Source: Streptomyces sp. ADI95-17 (lineage in GTDB: Bacteria; Actinomycetota; Actinomycetes; Streptomycetales; Streptomycetaceae). Taken from it: a stretch of DNA of 35,914 nucleotides. Positions 9,491-16,738 of this stretch are shown here, one piece after another. The stretch covers positions 208,953-244,866 of the forward strand of contig NZ_ML123046.1 of NCBI RefSeq assembly GCF_003846175.1. Direction: 5' to 3'. A program made the translations under genes and the position numbers. The stretch's first letter is position 1, and each line of letters opens with the position of its first letter. Below the pieces are notes generated by a model. The model saw nothing but the letters and a program-made list of their open reading frames with translations. It had not been told where the DNA came from and did no database searches.

Positions 9491-9854
9491 TCCGCATACC
9501 GAGAGTATTTCTGTGAATGAATGGAAAAGCTCTCGGCGGCGGATGGTGCGTTTTCTGTCGTACATGCGTGGGTGAGCCGGTGATCGAATAAAGGATTCGA
9601 ACACCCCGGGGCGTGAGCTTTGTCACCCAAAAACGGCCCGGAGGGTTTTCGGGGCCCCGGGTACCGCCCGTTTTGAGATGTTTGATTGTCCCGGTTCATC
9701 CGGATATCCGAGAAACGTGCCCGGGGTGGGAAAACGGCTCGCCGCCAATTCCCGTCACCATCCGATTGCGCACCGGCAGTTCTCCGGTCCGGCATTGCCG
9801 ACGATGCCTACTAATGTCGCTTTCTCAATGCCCGGATGAGGGAGAGCGTCCAAG
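9491..9854. other. 364-bp noncoding gap with lower GC
   Basis: No convincing gene is seen here; short open frames lack codon bias and ribosome-binding sites. The stretch is clearly less GC-rich than its surroundings, with runs such as AAAAACGG and TTTTGAGATGTTTGATTG. It contains a weak CCGAGAG/CTCTCGG hairpin just after the HAD gene, the Crp-like site at 9613, and presumably the promoter of the solute-binding protein gene. A long 5' leader or a small RNA cannot be excluded. Confidence 0.5.
9613..9626. promoter_or_regulatory. Crp-like binding site
   Basis: GTGAGCTTTGTCAC fits the GTG-N6-GNCAC pattern I recall for the Streptomyces Crp regulator, and it also contains the general GTGA-N6-TCAC dyad. 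It lies about 230 bp upstream of the solute-binding protein gene. One match to a short degenerate motif can arise by chance, so this is only a candidate. Confidence 0.4.
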
Positions 9855-11456
9855 ATGAACCGCAAGACTCTGGTGCTGCCGGCCGTCGTCGGCCTGCTCG
9901 CGCCCGTACTCGCCGCCTGCGGCGCGTCGGGCGACGGGAGCGATGGCAACGCCGCCATCGTTGTCGGCACCACGGACAAGTTCGTCGCCTCGAAGGACAA
10001 CCCCGCGCCGCTCGATCCCGCCATCGGCTACGAAGCCGGCGTGTGGAACGTGCTCCGGCAGACCGTGCAGACCCTGGTGCACGTGCCGCGTGGCGGCGGC
10101 CAGCCGGTGCCGGAGGCCGCGGAGAGCTGCACCTTCACGGACACACAGAACGAGAGCTACCGCTGCAAGCTGCGCAGCGGTCTGAAGTTCGCCGACGGCA
10201 AGGCCCTCACCGCCGAGGACGTGAAGTACTCCATCGACCGCGTCATCCGCATCGATGCCCCCAACGGGCCCGTCGCCCTGCTCGACAACATAGACACGGT
10301 CGAGACACAGGGGGAGCGGGAGGTCGTCTTCCACCTTCGCGCGCCGGACGCCACGTTTCCGTACAAGCTCGCCACCCCGGTCGCCGGGATCGTGCCGCGG
10401 AGCCAGTACGCGGCGAAGTCCGCGCGCACCGGATTCCAGGTGAACGGCTCCGGCCCGTACACCATGAAGCCGGAAGTCGAGCACCACCAGATCGTCAAGG
10501 TGCACTTCACCAGGAACCCCCACTACAAGGGGGATCTGAAGGTACGGAACGAGAAGGTCGAGCTGGACGTCTTCCCCGACCCGACGGCCATGGGCAAGGC
10601 CCTCGACGACCAGAAGATCGACATGATGGCCCGCACCATGTCGCCCGAGCAGTCCCAGCAGATGCTGGTGGACCCCGAGGACGGCATCAAGCTCACCGAG
10701 ATGCCCGGCCTCGCCATCCATTTCCTGGGCTTCAACACCGACGATCCGGCCGTGAAGAAGAAGGCCGTCCGCCAGGCCATGGCCCAGATCGTCGACCGCG
10801 GCGAAATCGCGAGCAAGGTGTACGGCACCACGGCCGAGCCGCTGTACTCGCTGATCCCGTCCGGCATCACCGCGCACGCCAACGCGTTCTACAACAAGTA
10901 CAACGAACCCAGCACCACGAAGGCCGCTGAGATCCTGAACGCCGCGGGCGTCGACACCCCGGTGAAGCTCACGCTCCACTACCCGACCGACCGCGTCGGC
11001 GCGGGCACCGCCGCCGAGTTCGGAACGCTGAAGAAGCAGTTCGACGACACCGGACTGTTCGAGATCAGCGTCCAGGGAACCCCCTGGGCGAAGTACCGCC
11101 CGGCACAGCTGCGCGGCGACTACGCCGTCTACGGCATGGGCTGGTTCCCCGACTTCCCGGACCCCGACAACTTCACGGCGCCGTTCCTCGACAGGAACAA
11201 CTTCCTCAACTCGCCCTACAGGTCGGTGCGGGCCCAGAAGACGCTCATTCCGCAGTCCCGCCGCGAGACCGACCGCAGCGCCTCGGCCAAGGCCTTCCAG
11301 CAGCTCCAGGACATCGTCGCCGACGACGTCCCGGTACTGCCGATCTGGCAGGGCAAGCAGTACGTCGCCTCCCGCGATGACCTCACCGGCGTCGAGTGGG
11401 CGGTCAACTCCTCCGCGGAGCTCCAGCTCTGGGAGCTGGGCGACGGCCGCGTCTGA
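9855..11456 (+). CDS. ABC-transporter solute-binding lipoprotein, family 5 (peptide/nickel type)
   Basis: This 533-aa exported lipoprotein should capture oligopeptides or similar solutes at the membrane surface for an ABC importer. The signal peptide ends in the lipobox LAAC, with lipidated Cys22. The rest has the SBP_bac_5 layout: an N-terminal EPLDPAIGYE-like start (APLDPAIGYE here), LRSGLKFADGKALTAEDVKYSIDRV near residue 110, and the VRQAMAQIVDRGEI segment near 310. The ATG at 9855 has GAGGGAGAG upstream. No permease or ATPase gene is adjacent on either side. It is therefore an orphan that must share a transporter encoded elsewhere or act as a sensor or scavenger. Confidence 0.92.
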   Translation: MNRKTLVLPAVVGLLAPVLAACGASGDGSDGNAAIVVGTTDKFVASKDNPAPLDPAIGYEAGVWNVLRQTVQTLVHVPRGGGQPVPEAAESCTFTDTQNESYRCKLRSGLKFADGKALTAEDVKYSIDRVIRIDAPNGPVALLDNIDTVETQGEREVVFHLRAPDATFPYKLATPVAGIVPRSQYAAKSARTGFQVNGSGPYTMKPEVEHHQIVKVHFTRNPHYKGDLKVRNEKVELDVFPDPTAMGKALDDQKIDMMARTMSPEQSQQMLVDPEDGIKLTEMPGLAIHFLGFNTDDPAVKKKAVRQAMAQIVDRGEIASKVYGTTAEPLYSLIPSGITAHANAFYNKYNEPSTTKAAEILNAAGVDTPVKLTLHYPTDRVGAGTAAEFGTLKKQFDDTGLFEISVQGTPWAKYRPAQLRGDYAVYGMGWFPDFPDPDNFTAPFLDRNNFLNSPYRSVRAQKTLIPQSRRETDRSASAKAFQQLQDIVADDVPVLPIWQGKQYVASRDDLTGVEWAVNSSAELQLWELGDGRV

Positions 11457-11506
11457 GAACGGACGGCGCCTCGGCGCCCCGGGCGCCGCCTGCCACCCGG
11501 GGGTAC

Positions 11507-11543
11507 GGGCGGCGCCTGCCGCCCCGGGCCGCGGGCGCCGCCC
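11507..11543. terminator. GC-rich hairpin between convergent genes
   Basis: GGGCGGCGCC (11507-11516) and GGCGCCGCCC (11534-11543) form a perfect 10-bp stem in the 99-bp gap between the solute-binding protein gene and the convergent response-regulator gene. Further GGCGCC repeats precede it. It probably acts in both directions. Confidence 0.55.
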
Positions 11544-11555
11544 TTCCCGCTCCGC

Positions 11556-12227
11556 TCACTGGGCGCCGGGACGGACCAGACCGCTCTCGTACGCGTACAC
11601 AGCGGCCTGCACGCGGTCGCGCAGCCCGAGCTTGGTCAGCACATGGCCGACATGCGTCTTGACCGTCGTCTCGCTGACGAACAGATCCGCGGCGATCTCC
11701 GCGTTGGACAGGCCGCGTGCCACCAGCTTCAGCACCTCGACCTCGCGGTCGGTCAGCGTGTGCAGGGTGTCGGGCACCGGCTCCTCGCCGGACGGCAGAT
11801 GGTCCGCGTACTTGTCGAGGAGCCTGCGGGTGATGCTCGGGGCGAGCATCGCCTCGCCCGCCGCGACCACCCGGATGGCCTGCACCAGCTCGTTGGCCGG
11901 AGCGTCCTTCAGCAGGAAGCCGCTGGCGCCGGCGCGCAGCGCCTCCACCACGTACTCGTCGAGATCGAACGTGGTCAGCACCAGCACCTTCGCCGGGCCG
12001 TCGCGGCCCGGACCGGTGATCTGGCGCGTCGCCTCGACGCCGTCCATCCGCGGCATGCGGATGTCCATCAGCACCACATCGGGCTGCAACGCCCGCACCT
12101 GGTCGAGAGCCTGGAGGCCGTCCCCGGCCTCACCCACCACCGCGAGATCGCCCTCCGCCTCCAGAATCATCCGGAAGCCGGTGCGCAGCAGCGGTTGGTC
12201 GTCGACCAGTAGGACGCGGATAGCCAC
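11556..12227 (-). CDS. NarL/LuxR-type two-component response regulator
   Basis: This 223-aa DNA-binding response regulator has an N-terminal receiver domain with the acidic pocket Asp9-Asp10, phosphoacceptor Asp55 (in VVLMDIRMPR), the LTTF switch Thr and Lys107 (GFLLKDA). A LuxR-type helix-turn-helix follows at about residues 157-215 (LTDREVEVLKLVARGLSNAEIA, with SETTVKTHV as recognition helix). The GTG at 12227 is chosen because AGGAG lies just upstream and the protein then begins directly with the first receiver strand. It starts 10 bp after the stop of the upstream nuclease gene, so the two are probably co-transcribed. No histidine kinase gene is adjacent, so its partner is unknown. Confidence 0.92.
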   Translation of the reverse strand: MAIRVLLVDDQPLLRTGFRMILEAEGDLAVVGEAGDGLQALDQVRALQPDVVLMDIRMPRMDGVEATRQITGPGRDGPAKVLVLTTFDLDEYVVEALRAGASGFLLKDAPANELVQAIRVVAAGEAMLAPSITRRLLDKYADHLPSGEEPVPDTLHTLTDREVEVLKLVARGLSNAEIAADLFVSETTVKTHVGHVLTKLGLRDRVQAAVYAYESGLVRPGAQ

Positions 12228-12237
12228 AGGGTCTCCT

Positions 12238-13149
12238 TCAAGGTCCTTCGAGGGCCACAGGCCGGCCGGCCTCAGCACGGACCGGATCCATTCTGCCCTG
12301 CACATCCTGCTCCGCCTCGGCCGGGCGGGCCGTCAGCGGATAGACCGGGGGAGTACCACCGAATTCGGGACAGACCGACCGGTGGTCGCACCAGCCGCAG
12401 AGCTTCGTCGGCCGGGGCCGCCACTCGCCCGTCTCGGTGGCCAGCCGGATCGCGTCCCACAGCGCCAGCAGCTTGCGCTCCACCCGCTCCAGGTCCGCCA
12501 CCACCGGGTCGTACGTCAGGATGTCCCCGCTGCCGAGATAGACGAGCTGGAGCCGGCGCGGCACCACACCCTTCAGCCGCCAGATCACCAGGGCGTAGAA
12601 CTTCATCTGGAAGAGCGCGCCCTCCGCGTACTCCGGGCGCGGTGCCTTCCCCGTCTTGTAGTCGACGATCCGGACCTCGCCCGTCGGCGCCACGTCGATC
12701 CGGTCGATCACCCCGCGCAGCCGCAGCCCCGACTCCAGCTCCGTCTCGACGAACAGCTCCCGCTCGGCGGGCTCCAGACGCGTCGGATCCTCCAGCGAGA
12801 ACCACCGCTCCACCAGGCTCTCCGCCTCCGAGAGCCAGCGCGCCAGCCGCTCGCCCCCGGCATCCTCGGCGAACAGCTCCGACAGCTCCGGCCTGGACTC
12901 CAGCAGCCGGTCCCACTGGGCGGGGATCAGCGCCGTGGCCCGGCCCGCCGTGCGCTCCACCGCGGGATTGTCGAAGAGGCGCTCCAGCACCGCATGGACG
13001 AGCGTGCCCCGGGTAGCCGCCTCGCTGGGCTTCTCCGGCAGCTTGTCGATGACCCGGAAGCGGTACAGCAGCGGACACTGCATGAAATCGCTCGCCCGCG
13101 ACGGCGACAGGGACGAAGGCGGCTGAGCGGGCCGCGGCAGGGAGGTCAT
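12238..13149 (-). CDS. RecB/Cas4-like PD-(D/E)XK nuclease with Fe-S cysteines
   Basis: This 303-aa stand-alone nuclease belongs to the RecB/AddB/Cas4 class. The catalytic set is complete and in order: His52, Asp149 (GVIDRID), Asp163-x-Lys165 (VDYKTGK), then Gln181 and Tyr185 (QMKFYA). One Cys near the start (Cys25, in FMQCP) and three near the end (Cys251, Cys254 and Cys260) match the four-ligand iron-sulphur staple of AddB and Cas4. No helicase domain or cas gene accompanies it. The ATG at 13149 follows a minus-strand TAGGGT (13162-13157) by 7 nt and has no Shine-Dalgarno site, suggesting a leaderless mRNA. It is divergent from the M50 protease gene and upstream of the response-regulator gene. 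I infer a DNA-repair role. Confidence 0.88.
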   Translation of the reverse strand: MTSLPRPAQPPSSLSPSRASDFMQCPLLYRFRVIDKLPEKPSEAATRGTLVHAVLERLFDNPAVERTAGRATALIPAQWDRLLESRPELSELFAEDAGGERLARWLSEAESLVERWFSLEDPTRLEPAERELFVETELESGLRLRGVIDRIDVAPTGEVRIVDYKTGKAPRPEYAEGALFQMKFYALVIWRLKGVVPRRLQLVYLGSGDILTYDPVVADLERVERKLLALWDAIRLATETGEWRPRPTKLCGWCDHRSVCPEFGGTPPVYPLTARPAEAEQDVQGRMDPVRAEAGRPVALEGP

Positions 13150-13156
13150 GTCGAAG

Positions 13157-13162
13157 ACCCTA
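13157..13162 (-). promoter_or_regulatory. -10-like hexamer of the Fe-S nuclease gene (leaderless)
   Basis: TAGGGT on the minus strand ends 7 nt before the ATG at 13149. Transcription would start at or next to the start codon. No Shine-Dalgarno sequence is present. Confidence 0.55.
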
Positions 13163-13253
13163 CGGCCCGCCACTGACAGCGGTCGGCATACCATCGACCA
13201 CACAGCCTCGAACACTGCAGATCGTGCCGTAGGGCACCGACCGAAGGGACCCC

Positions 13254-14504
13254 GTGGACGAGAGCGGCGACAGCGGGCGGCCGCAGCCCGGTGCAGGGGG
13301 AACGACCCCCGGAACCGGCCCCGGCAAGGGCGAGCCGCAGCGCCCCGAAGAGCCCGGAGGCGGCCTTCTCATGGGCCGCCCGTTCGGCGTGCCGGTGTAC
13401 GTCGCGCCCAGCTGGTTCCTCGTGGCCGCACTGATCACCTGGGTCTTCGGCGGCCAGCTCGACCGGGTGCTGCCCGAGCTGGGCGCGGCGCGCTACCTGG
13501 TCTCCCTCTTCTTCGCGATCGCCTTCTACGCCTCCGTGCTCGTCCACGAACTCGCCCACACCGTCGTGGCGCTGCGCTACAAGCTGCCGGTGCGCCGCAT
13601 CCAGCTCCAGTTCTTCGGCGGCGTCTCCGAGATCGAGAAGGAGTCCGAGACCCCGGGCCGCGAATTCCTGCTCGCCTTCGTCGGACCGCTGCTCTCCCTG
13701 GTGCTCGCGGGCGTCTTCTACATCGGGATGATGTTCGTCGCGCCCGGCACCGTGCCCGGTGTCCTGCTCGCCGGACTGATGATCTCCAACCTCCTGGTGG
13801 CCGCCTTCAACCTGCTGCCGGGCCTCCCGCTGGACGGCGGACGGATGCTGCGCGCGGTCGTCTGGAAGATCACCGGACGCCCCATGAGCGGCACCGTCGC
13901 CGCCGCCTGGGTCGGCCGCGCCCTCGCCGTCGTCACCCTGGTCGGACTGCCGCTGCTCACCCACACCGGGACCTTCGGCAACGACCCCGGTGAACTCAGC
14001 GGCATGGACACCATCACCGACGCGCTGCTCGCCGCCATCCTCGCCGCGATCATCTGGACCGGGGCGGGCAACAGCCTGCGCATGGCCCGGCTGCGCGAAC
14101 ACCTTCCCGAGCTGCGCGCCCGCACCCTCACCCGGCGCGCCGTCCCGGTGGAGTCCGCCACCCCGCTCTCCGAGGCTCTGCGCCGGGCCAACGAGGCGGG
14201 CGCCCGCGCCCTCGTCGTCGTCGACGGACACGGCGAACCGAAGGGCATCGTCCGCGAGACGGCCATCGTCGCCGTGCCGGAACACCGCCGCCCCTGGGTC
14301 GCCGTCAGTGGCCTCGCCCAGGACCTCACCGAGGGCATGAAGGTCTCCGCCGAGCTGGCCGGAGAAGCACTCCTGGACCGGCTCAAGGCCAGCCCGGCCA
14401 CCGAGTACCTCGTCCTGGAGGAGACCGGCGAGATCTACGGCGTCCTCTCCACCGCCGACGTCGAACGCGCGTTCGTCGCCGCCCTGGCCAGGCCCGCCGC
14501 CTGA
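13254..14504 (+). CDS. Site-2 protease-type membrane metalloprotease (M50) with CBS domains
   Basis: This 416-aa intramembrane zinc protease would cleave membrane-bound substrates such as anti-sigma factors. A Gly/Pro-rich cytoplasmic N-terminus of about 40 residues precedes the first membrane helix. The HELAH zinc motif is at 98-102, and the second metal site NLLPGLPLDGGR (Asp194) lies in a later helix. A pair of CBS domains (about residues 288-410) follows, typical of the Rip3-like branch, where CBS domains sense adenine nucleotides. The GTG at 13254 has AAGGGA upstream. An internal ATG at residue 40 is a weaker alternative. It is divergent from the Fe-S nuclease gene and followed by a hairpin at 14518. 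The substrate is unknown. Confidence 0.92.
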   Translation: MDESGDSGRPQPGAGGTTPGTGPGKGEPQRPEEPGGGLLMGRPFGVPVYVAPSWFLVAALITWVFGGQLDRVLPELGAARYLVSLFFAIAFYASVLVHELAHTVVALRYKLPVRRIQLQFFGGVSEIEKESETPGREFLLAFVGPLLSLVLAGVFYIGMMFVAPGTVPGVLLAGLMISNLLVAAFNLLPGLPLDGGRMLRAVVWKITGRPMSGTVAAAWVGRALAVVTLVGLPLLTHTGTFGNDPGELSGMDTITDALLAAILAAIIWTGAGNSLRMARLREHLPELRARTLTRRAVPVESATPLSEALRRANEAGARALVVVDGHGEPKGIVRETAIVAVPEHRRPWVAVSGLAQDLTEGMKVSAELAGEALLDRLKASPATEYLVLEETGEIYGVLSTADVERAFVAALARPAA

Positions 14505-14517
14505 CCGCCCGGTCCCG

Positions 14518-14544
14518 CCCCGGGCTCGCGGTCGGAGCCCGGGG
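14518..14544 (+). terminator. Hairpin after the M50 protease gene
   Basis: CCCCGGGCT (14518-14526) and AGCCCGGGG (14536-14544) form a perfect 9-bp stem. It separates the protease gene from trmI and ends 9 bp before the trmI -10-like box. Confidence 0.6.
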
Positions 14545-14553
14545 AATCACCGG

Positions 14554-14559
14554 TAGGCT
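14554..14559 (+). promoter_or_regulatory. -10-like hexamer of trmI (leaderless)
   Basis: TAGGCT ends exactly 6 nt before the trmI ATG, so transcription should start at the A of the start codon. No Shine-Dalgarno sequence lies at a usable distance. Confidence 0.6.
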
Positions 14560-14565
14560 GGTCAC

Positions 14566-15471
14566 ATGTCTGAACCGACCGGTGCCGCCCGCCGACGCGG
14601 GCCCTTCAAGGTCGGGGACCAGGTCCAGCTCACCGATCCCAAGGGACGCCACTACACCTTCACGCTCGAAGCCGGAAAGAACTTCCACACCCACAAGGGT
14701 TCTTTCCCGCACGACGAGCTGATCGGTGCTCCCGAGGGCAGTGTTGTCCGAACCACGGGAAACGTCGCCTATCTCGCGCTGCGCCCCCTGCTCCCCGACT
14801 ACGTCCTGTCCATGCCCCGCGGCGCCGCCGTGGTCTACCCCAAGGACGCGGGGCAGATCCTGGCCTTCGCCGACATCTTCCCCGGCGCCCGCGTCGTGGA
14901 GGCCGGCGTCGGCTCCGGCTCGCTCTCCACCTTCCTGCTGCGCGCCATCGGCGACCAGGGCATGCTGCACTCCTACGAGCGCCGCGAGGACTTCGCCGAG
15001 ATCGCCCAGCAGAACGTGGAACGCTACTTCGGCGAACCGCACCCGGCCTGGCAGCTCACCGTCGGCGACCTCCAGGACAACCTCTCGGACACCGACGTCG
15101 ACCGCGTCGTCCTCGACATGCTCGCCCCCTGGGAGTGCCTGGAGGCCGTCTCCAAGGCGCTGGTGCCCGGCGGCATCCTCTGCGCCTACGTCGCCACCAC
15201 CACCCAGCTCGCGCGGACCGTGGAGTCCATCCGTGAGATCGGCTGCTTCGCCGAGCCGCAGCCCTGGGAATCGATGATCCGCAACTGGCACGTCGAGGGC
15301 CTGGCCGTCCGCCCGGACCACCGCATGATCGGCCACACCGGCTTCCTCGTCACCGCACGCCGCCTGGCCGACGGTGTGGAGGCCCCGCTGCGCCGCCGCC
15401 GCCCCGCCAAGGGCGCCTACGGCGAGGACTACGACGGTCCCGGCAGCCAGAGCGGCTCCTCCCGCGGCTGA
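14566..15471 (+). CDS. trmI: tRNA (adenine-58-N1)-methyltransferase
   Basis: TrmI methylates N1 of adenosine 58 in the T-loop of tRNA using S-adenosylmethionine. The 301-aa protein has the family's N-terminal small beta domain (about 1-75), then the signature SMPRGAAVVYPKDAGQIL (82-99). The Rossmann-fold SAM loop VEAGVGSGSL is at 111-120, and the VDRVVLDMLAPWE catalytic-face motif follows. The C-terminal tail is basic. The ATG at 14566 is fixed by the start of the small beta domain (FKVGDQVQL) and by the -10-like hexamer 6 nt upstream. In actinobacteria this gene commonly lies just upstream of the proteasome locus, as here. Assignment is secure. Confidence 0.94.
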   Translation: MSEPTGAARRRGPFKVGDQVQLTDPKGRHYTFTLEAGKNFHTHKGSFPHDELIGAPEGSVVRTTGNVAYLALRPLLPDYVLSMPRGAAVVYPKDAGQILAFADIFPGARVVEAGVGSGSLSTFLLRAIGDQGMLHSYERREDFAEIAQQNVERYFGEPHPAWQLTVGDLQDNLSDTDVDRVVLDMLAPWECLEAVSKALVPGGILCAYVATTTQLARTVESIREIGCFAEPQPWESMIRNWHVEGLAVRPDHRMIGHTGFLVTARRLADGVEAPLRRRRPAKGAYGEDYDGPGSQSGSSRG

Positions 15472-15566
15472 CCCGCGCAACGCACCGGCGCCGCCGCGGC
15501 AGTCCCACCGGTGGCTCCGCCCACCCGGGCGTCCTCGATCCACAGGAACCACAGGAGACATCCCGC

Positions 15567-16145
15567 GTGCAGACCTCCGAGCTCCCGGACCTCGCGCACA
15601 CCGACACCAAGCCGCTGCACTGGCTCGCCACCGCGGCTGCCATGGCCGCCGTCGTCGCGGCCGCCGGCCTGCTCCAGCCGGACCCCACGGCCTCCGCCTC
15701 CACCCCCCACCGCACCACGGCGCAGCACGGCACCACGGCCGTCACCGCCCCTGATCCGGCGCGGGCGGACTTCCCCCTGGAGTGCGGCGGAGTGGAGAGC
15801 ACCGTGGCGAAGCAGGCCACCGGCGACCTCGACGGTGACGGCCGCCCCGAGACCGTCGCCGTGGTCCACTGCGCGGCCGGCTCGGGCACCCCGCCCAGCG
15901 GCGTCTACGTCCTGACACGCGGAAGCGGGGCCGCACCGCGGGTCGTGGCGACCCTGGTGGACCCCGCTCAGGCGATGAGCATCGGCGATTTCGCGGTGCG
16001 TGACGGAATCATTTCGGCCACTCTGCTCGGCTACTCCTCCGACTCGGTGCCGCGCTGCTGCCCCGACCAGCAGGAGCGGGTCACCTGGCAGTGGCGGGGC
16101 GGCGCGTTCGTCCGCGCCACCGAGGCCGCTCCGAGCAGCGCCTGA
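15567..16145 (+). CDS. Secreted or membrane-anchored protein of unknown function
   Basis: I do not recognise this 192-aa protein. A hydrophobic Ala-rich helix (about residues 19-36) after a short polar N-terminus suggests a signal anchor or an uncleaved signal peptide, with the rest outside the cell. A Thr/Ala/Pro-rich linker follows to about residue 65. The globular part has Cys73, Cys102, Cys164 and Cys165, which could form two disulphides, and an Asp-rich loop DLDGDG (88-93) resembling calcium-binding repeats of surface proteins. The GTG at 15567 has AGGAG upstream. It lies 95 bp after trmI on the same strand and converges on the ferredoxin gene. Confidence 0.8.
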   Translation: MQTSELPDLAHTDTKPLHWLATAAAMAAVVAAAGLLQPDPTASASTPHRTTAQHGTTAVTAPDPARADFPLECGGVESTVAKQATGDLDGDGRPETVAVVHCAAGSGTPPSGVYVLTRGSGAAPRVVATLVDPAQAMSIGDFAVRDGIISATLLGYSSDSVPRCCPDQQERVTWQWRGGAFVRATEAAPSSA

Positions 16146-16166
16146 CCGGTCACCGCGAGTGACCGG
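16146..16166. terminator. Hairpin between convergent genes
   Basis: CCGGTCAC and GTGACCGG form a perfect 8-bp stem with a 5-nt loop, directly after the stop of the unknown exported protein and 18 bp from the ferredoxin stop. It probably serves both genes. Confidence 0.5.
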
Positions 16167-16184
16167 GGCCCCGCGACCGCCGGA

Positions 16185-16496
16185 TCAGGCGGCCTCGGGG
16201 CCGTACACCTCGACGCTGTCCGAGACGCGCCGGACATGGATGCAGTCGCCCGGGCACTCCTTGGCCGAATCGACCACGTCCTGGAGCAGCGGCAGCGGGA
16301 CGGGCGTCGTGGCGCCCGGATCCTGCAGCAGCTCGTCGTCGGAGCTCTTCACATAGGCCAGACCATCGATGTCCAGCTCGAAGACCTCGGGCGCGTACTG
16401 GACGCAGATGCCGTCTCCCGTGCAGAGGTCCTGGTCGATCCAGACCTCCAGGTCCTGCGCGTCGCCACCGTTGGGAGCGTCCTGCTGCACGGTCAT
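16185..16496 (-). CDS. Small ferredoxin (3Fe-4S or Asp-ligated 4Fe-4S type)
   Basis: This 103-aa electron-transfer protein of the actinobacterial single-cluster class often serves cytochromes P450 or other oxygenases. Cluster residues are Cys25, Cys31 and Cys81 (followed by Pro). The position that holds the remaining cysteine in ordinary 4Fe-4S ferredoxins is Asp28 (C-T-G-D-G-I-C). An extra Cys85 lies in CPGDCI. The central region has an insertion (about residues 50-70) relative to minimal ferredoxins. The ATG at 16496 has AGGAA upstream. No P450 or reductase gene is adjacent. It is divergent from arc across a 242-bp gap, so a functional tie to the proteasome is unproven. Confidence 0.9.
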   Translation of the reverse strand: MTVQQDAPNGGDAQDLEVWIDQDLCTGDGICVQYAPEVFELDIDGLAYVKSSDDELLQDPGATTPVPLPLLQDVVDSAKECPGDCIHVRRVSDSVEVYGPEAA

Positions 16497-16694
16497 TTAT
16501 TCCTGCCGTTCCCTGCGTATCCGAACCAAAAGATGCCAGCCCTGACGGGTGTTGAACGGTTCGACGATACAACCGGCCGCTTTCCGATGTTGAAGGGTGG
16601 GTATTCCCCTGACACGAGGGGGAACGCAAGGGTGAAGATCGGACACGCCCCGCAGTCTTTGTGATCTAGGGGTTTCAATCATCACCCACCCAGG

Positions 16695-16700
16695 TAGGGT
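16695..16700 (+). promoter_or_regulatory. -10-like hexamer of arc
   Basis: TAGGGT in the context GGTAGGGTC, with a leader of about 32 nt to the arc start and a strong GGAGGAGG ribosome-binding site within it. I see no clear -35 box. Similar TAGGGT boxes occur before pup and in the pup-prcB gap. Confidence 0.45.
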
Positions 16701-16738
16701 CAGGAAGCGTCCAGCTCCCCTTGGAGGAGGTGAGGACC

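Noticed and set aside
16493..16685. Small minus-strand frames between the ferredoxin gene and arc
   Set aside because: They lack ribosome-binding sites and family features and lie in the promoter region of both genes.
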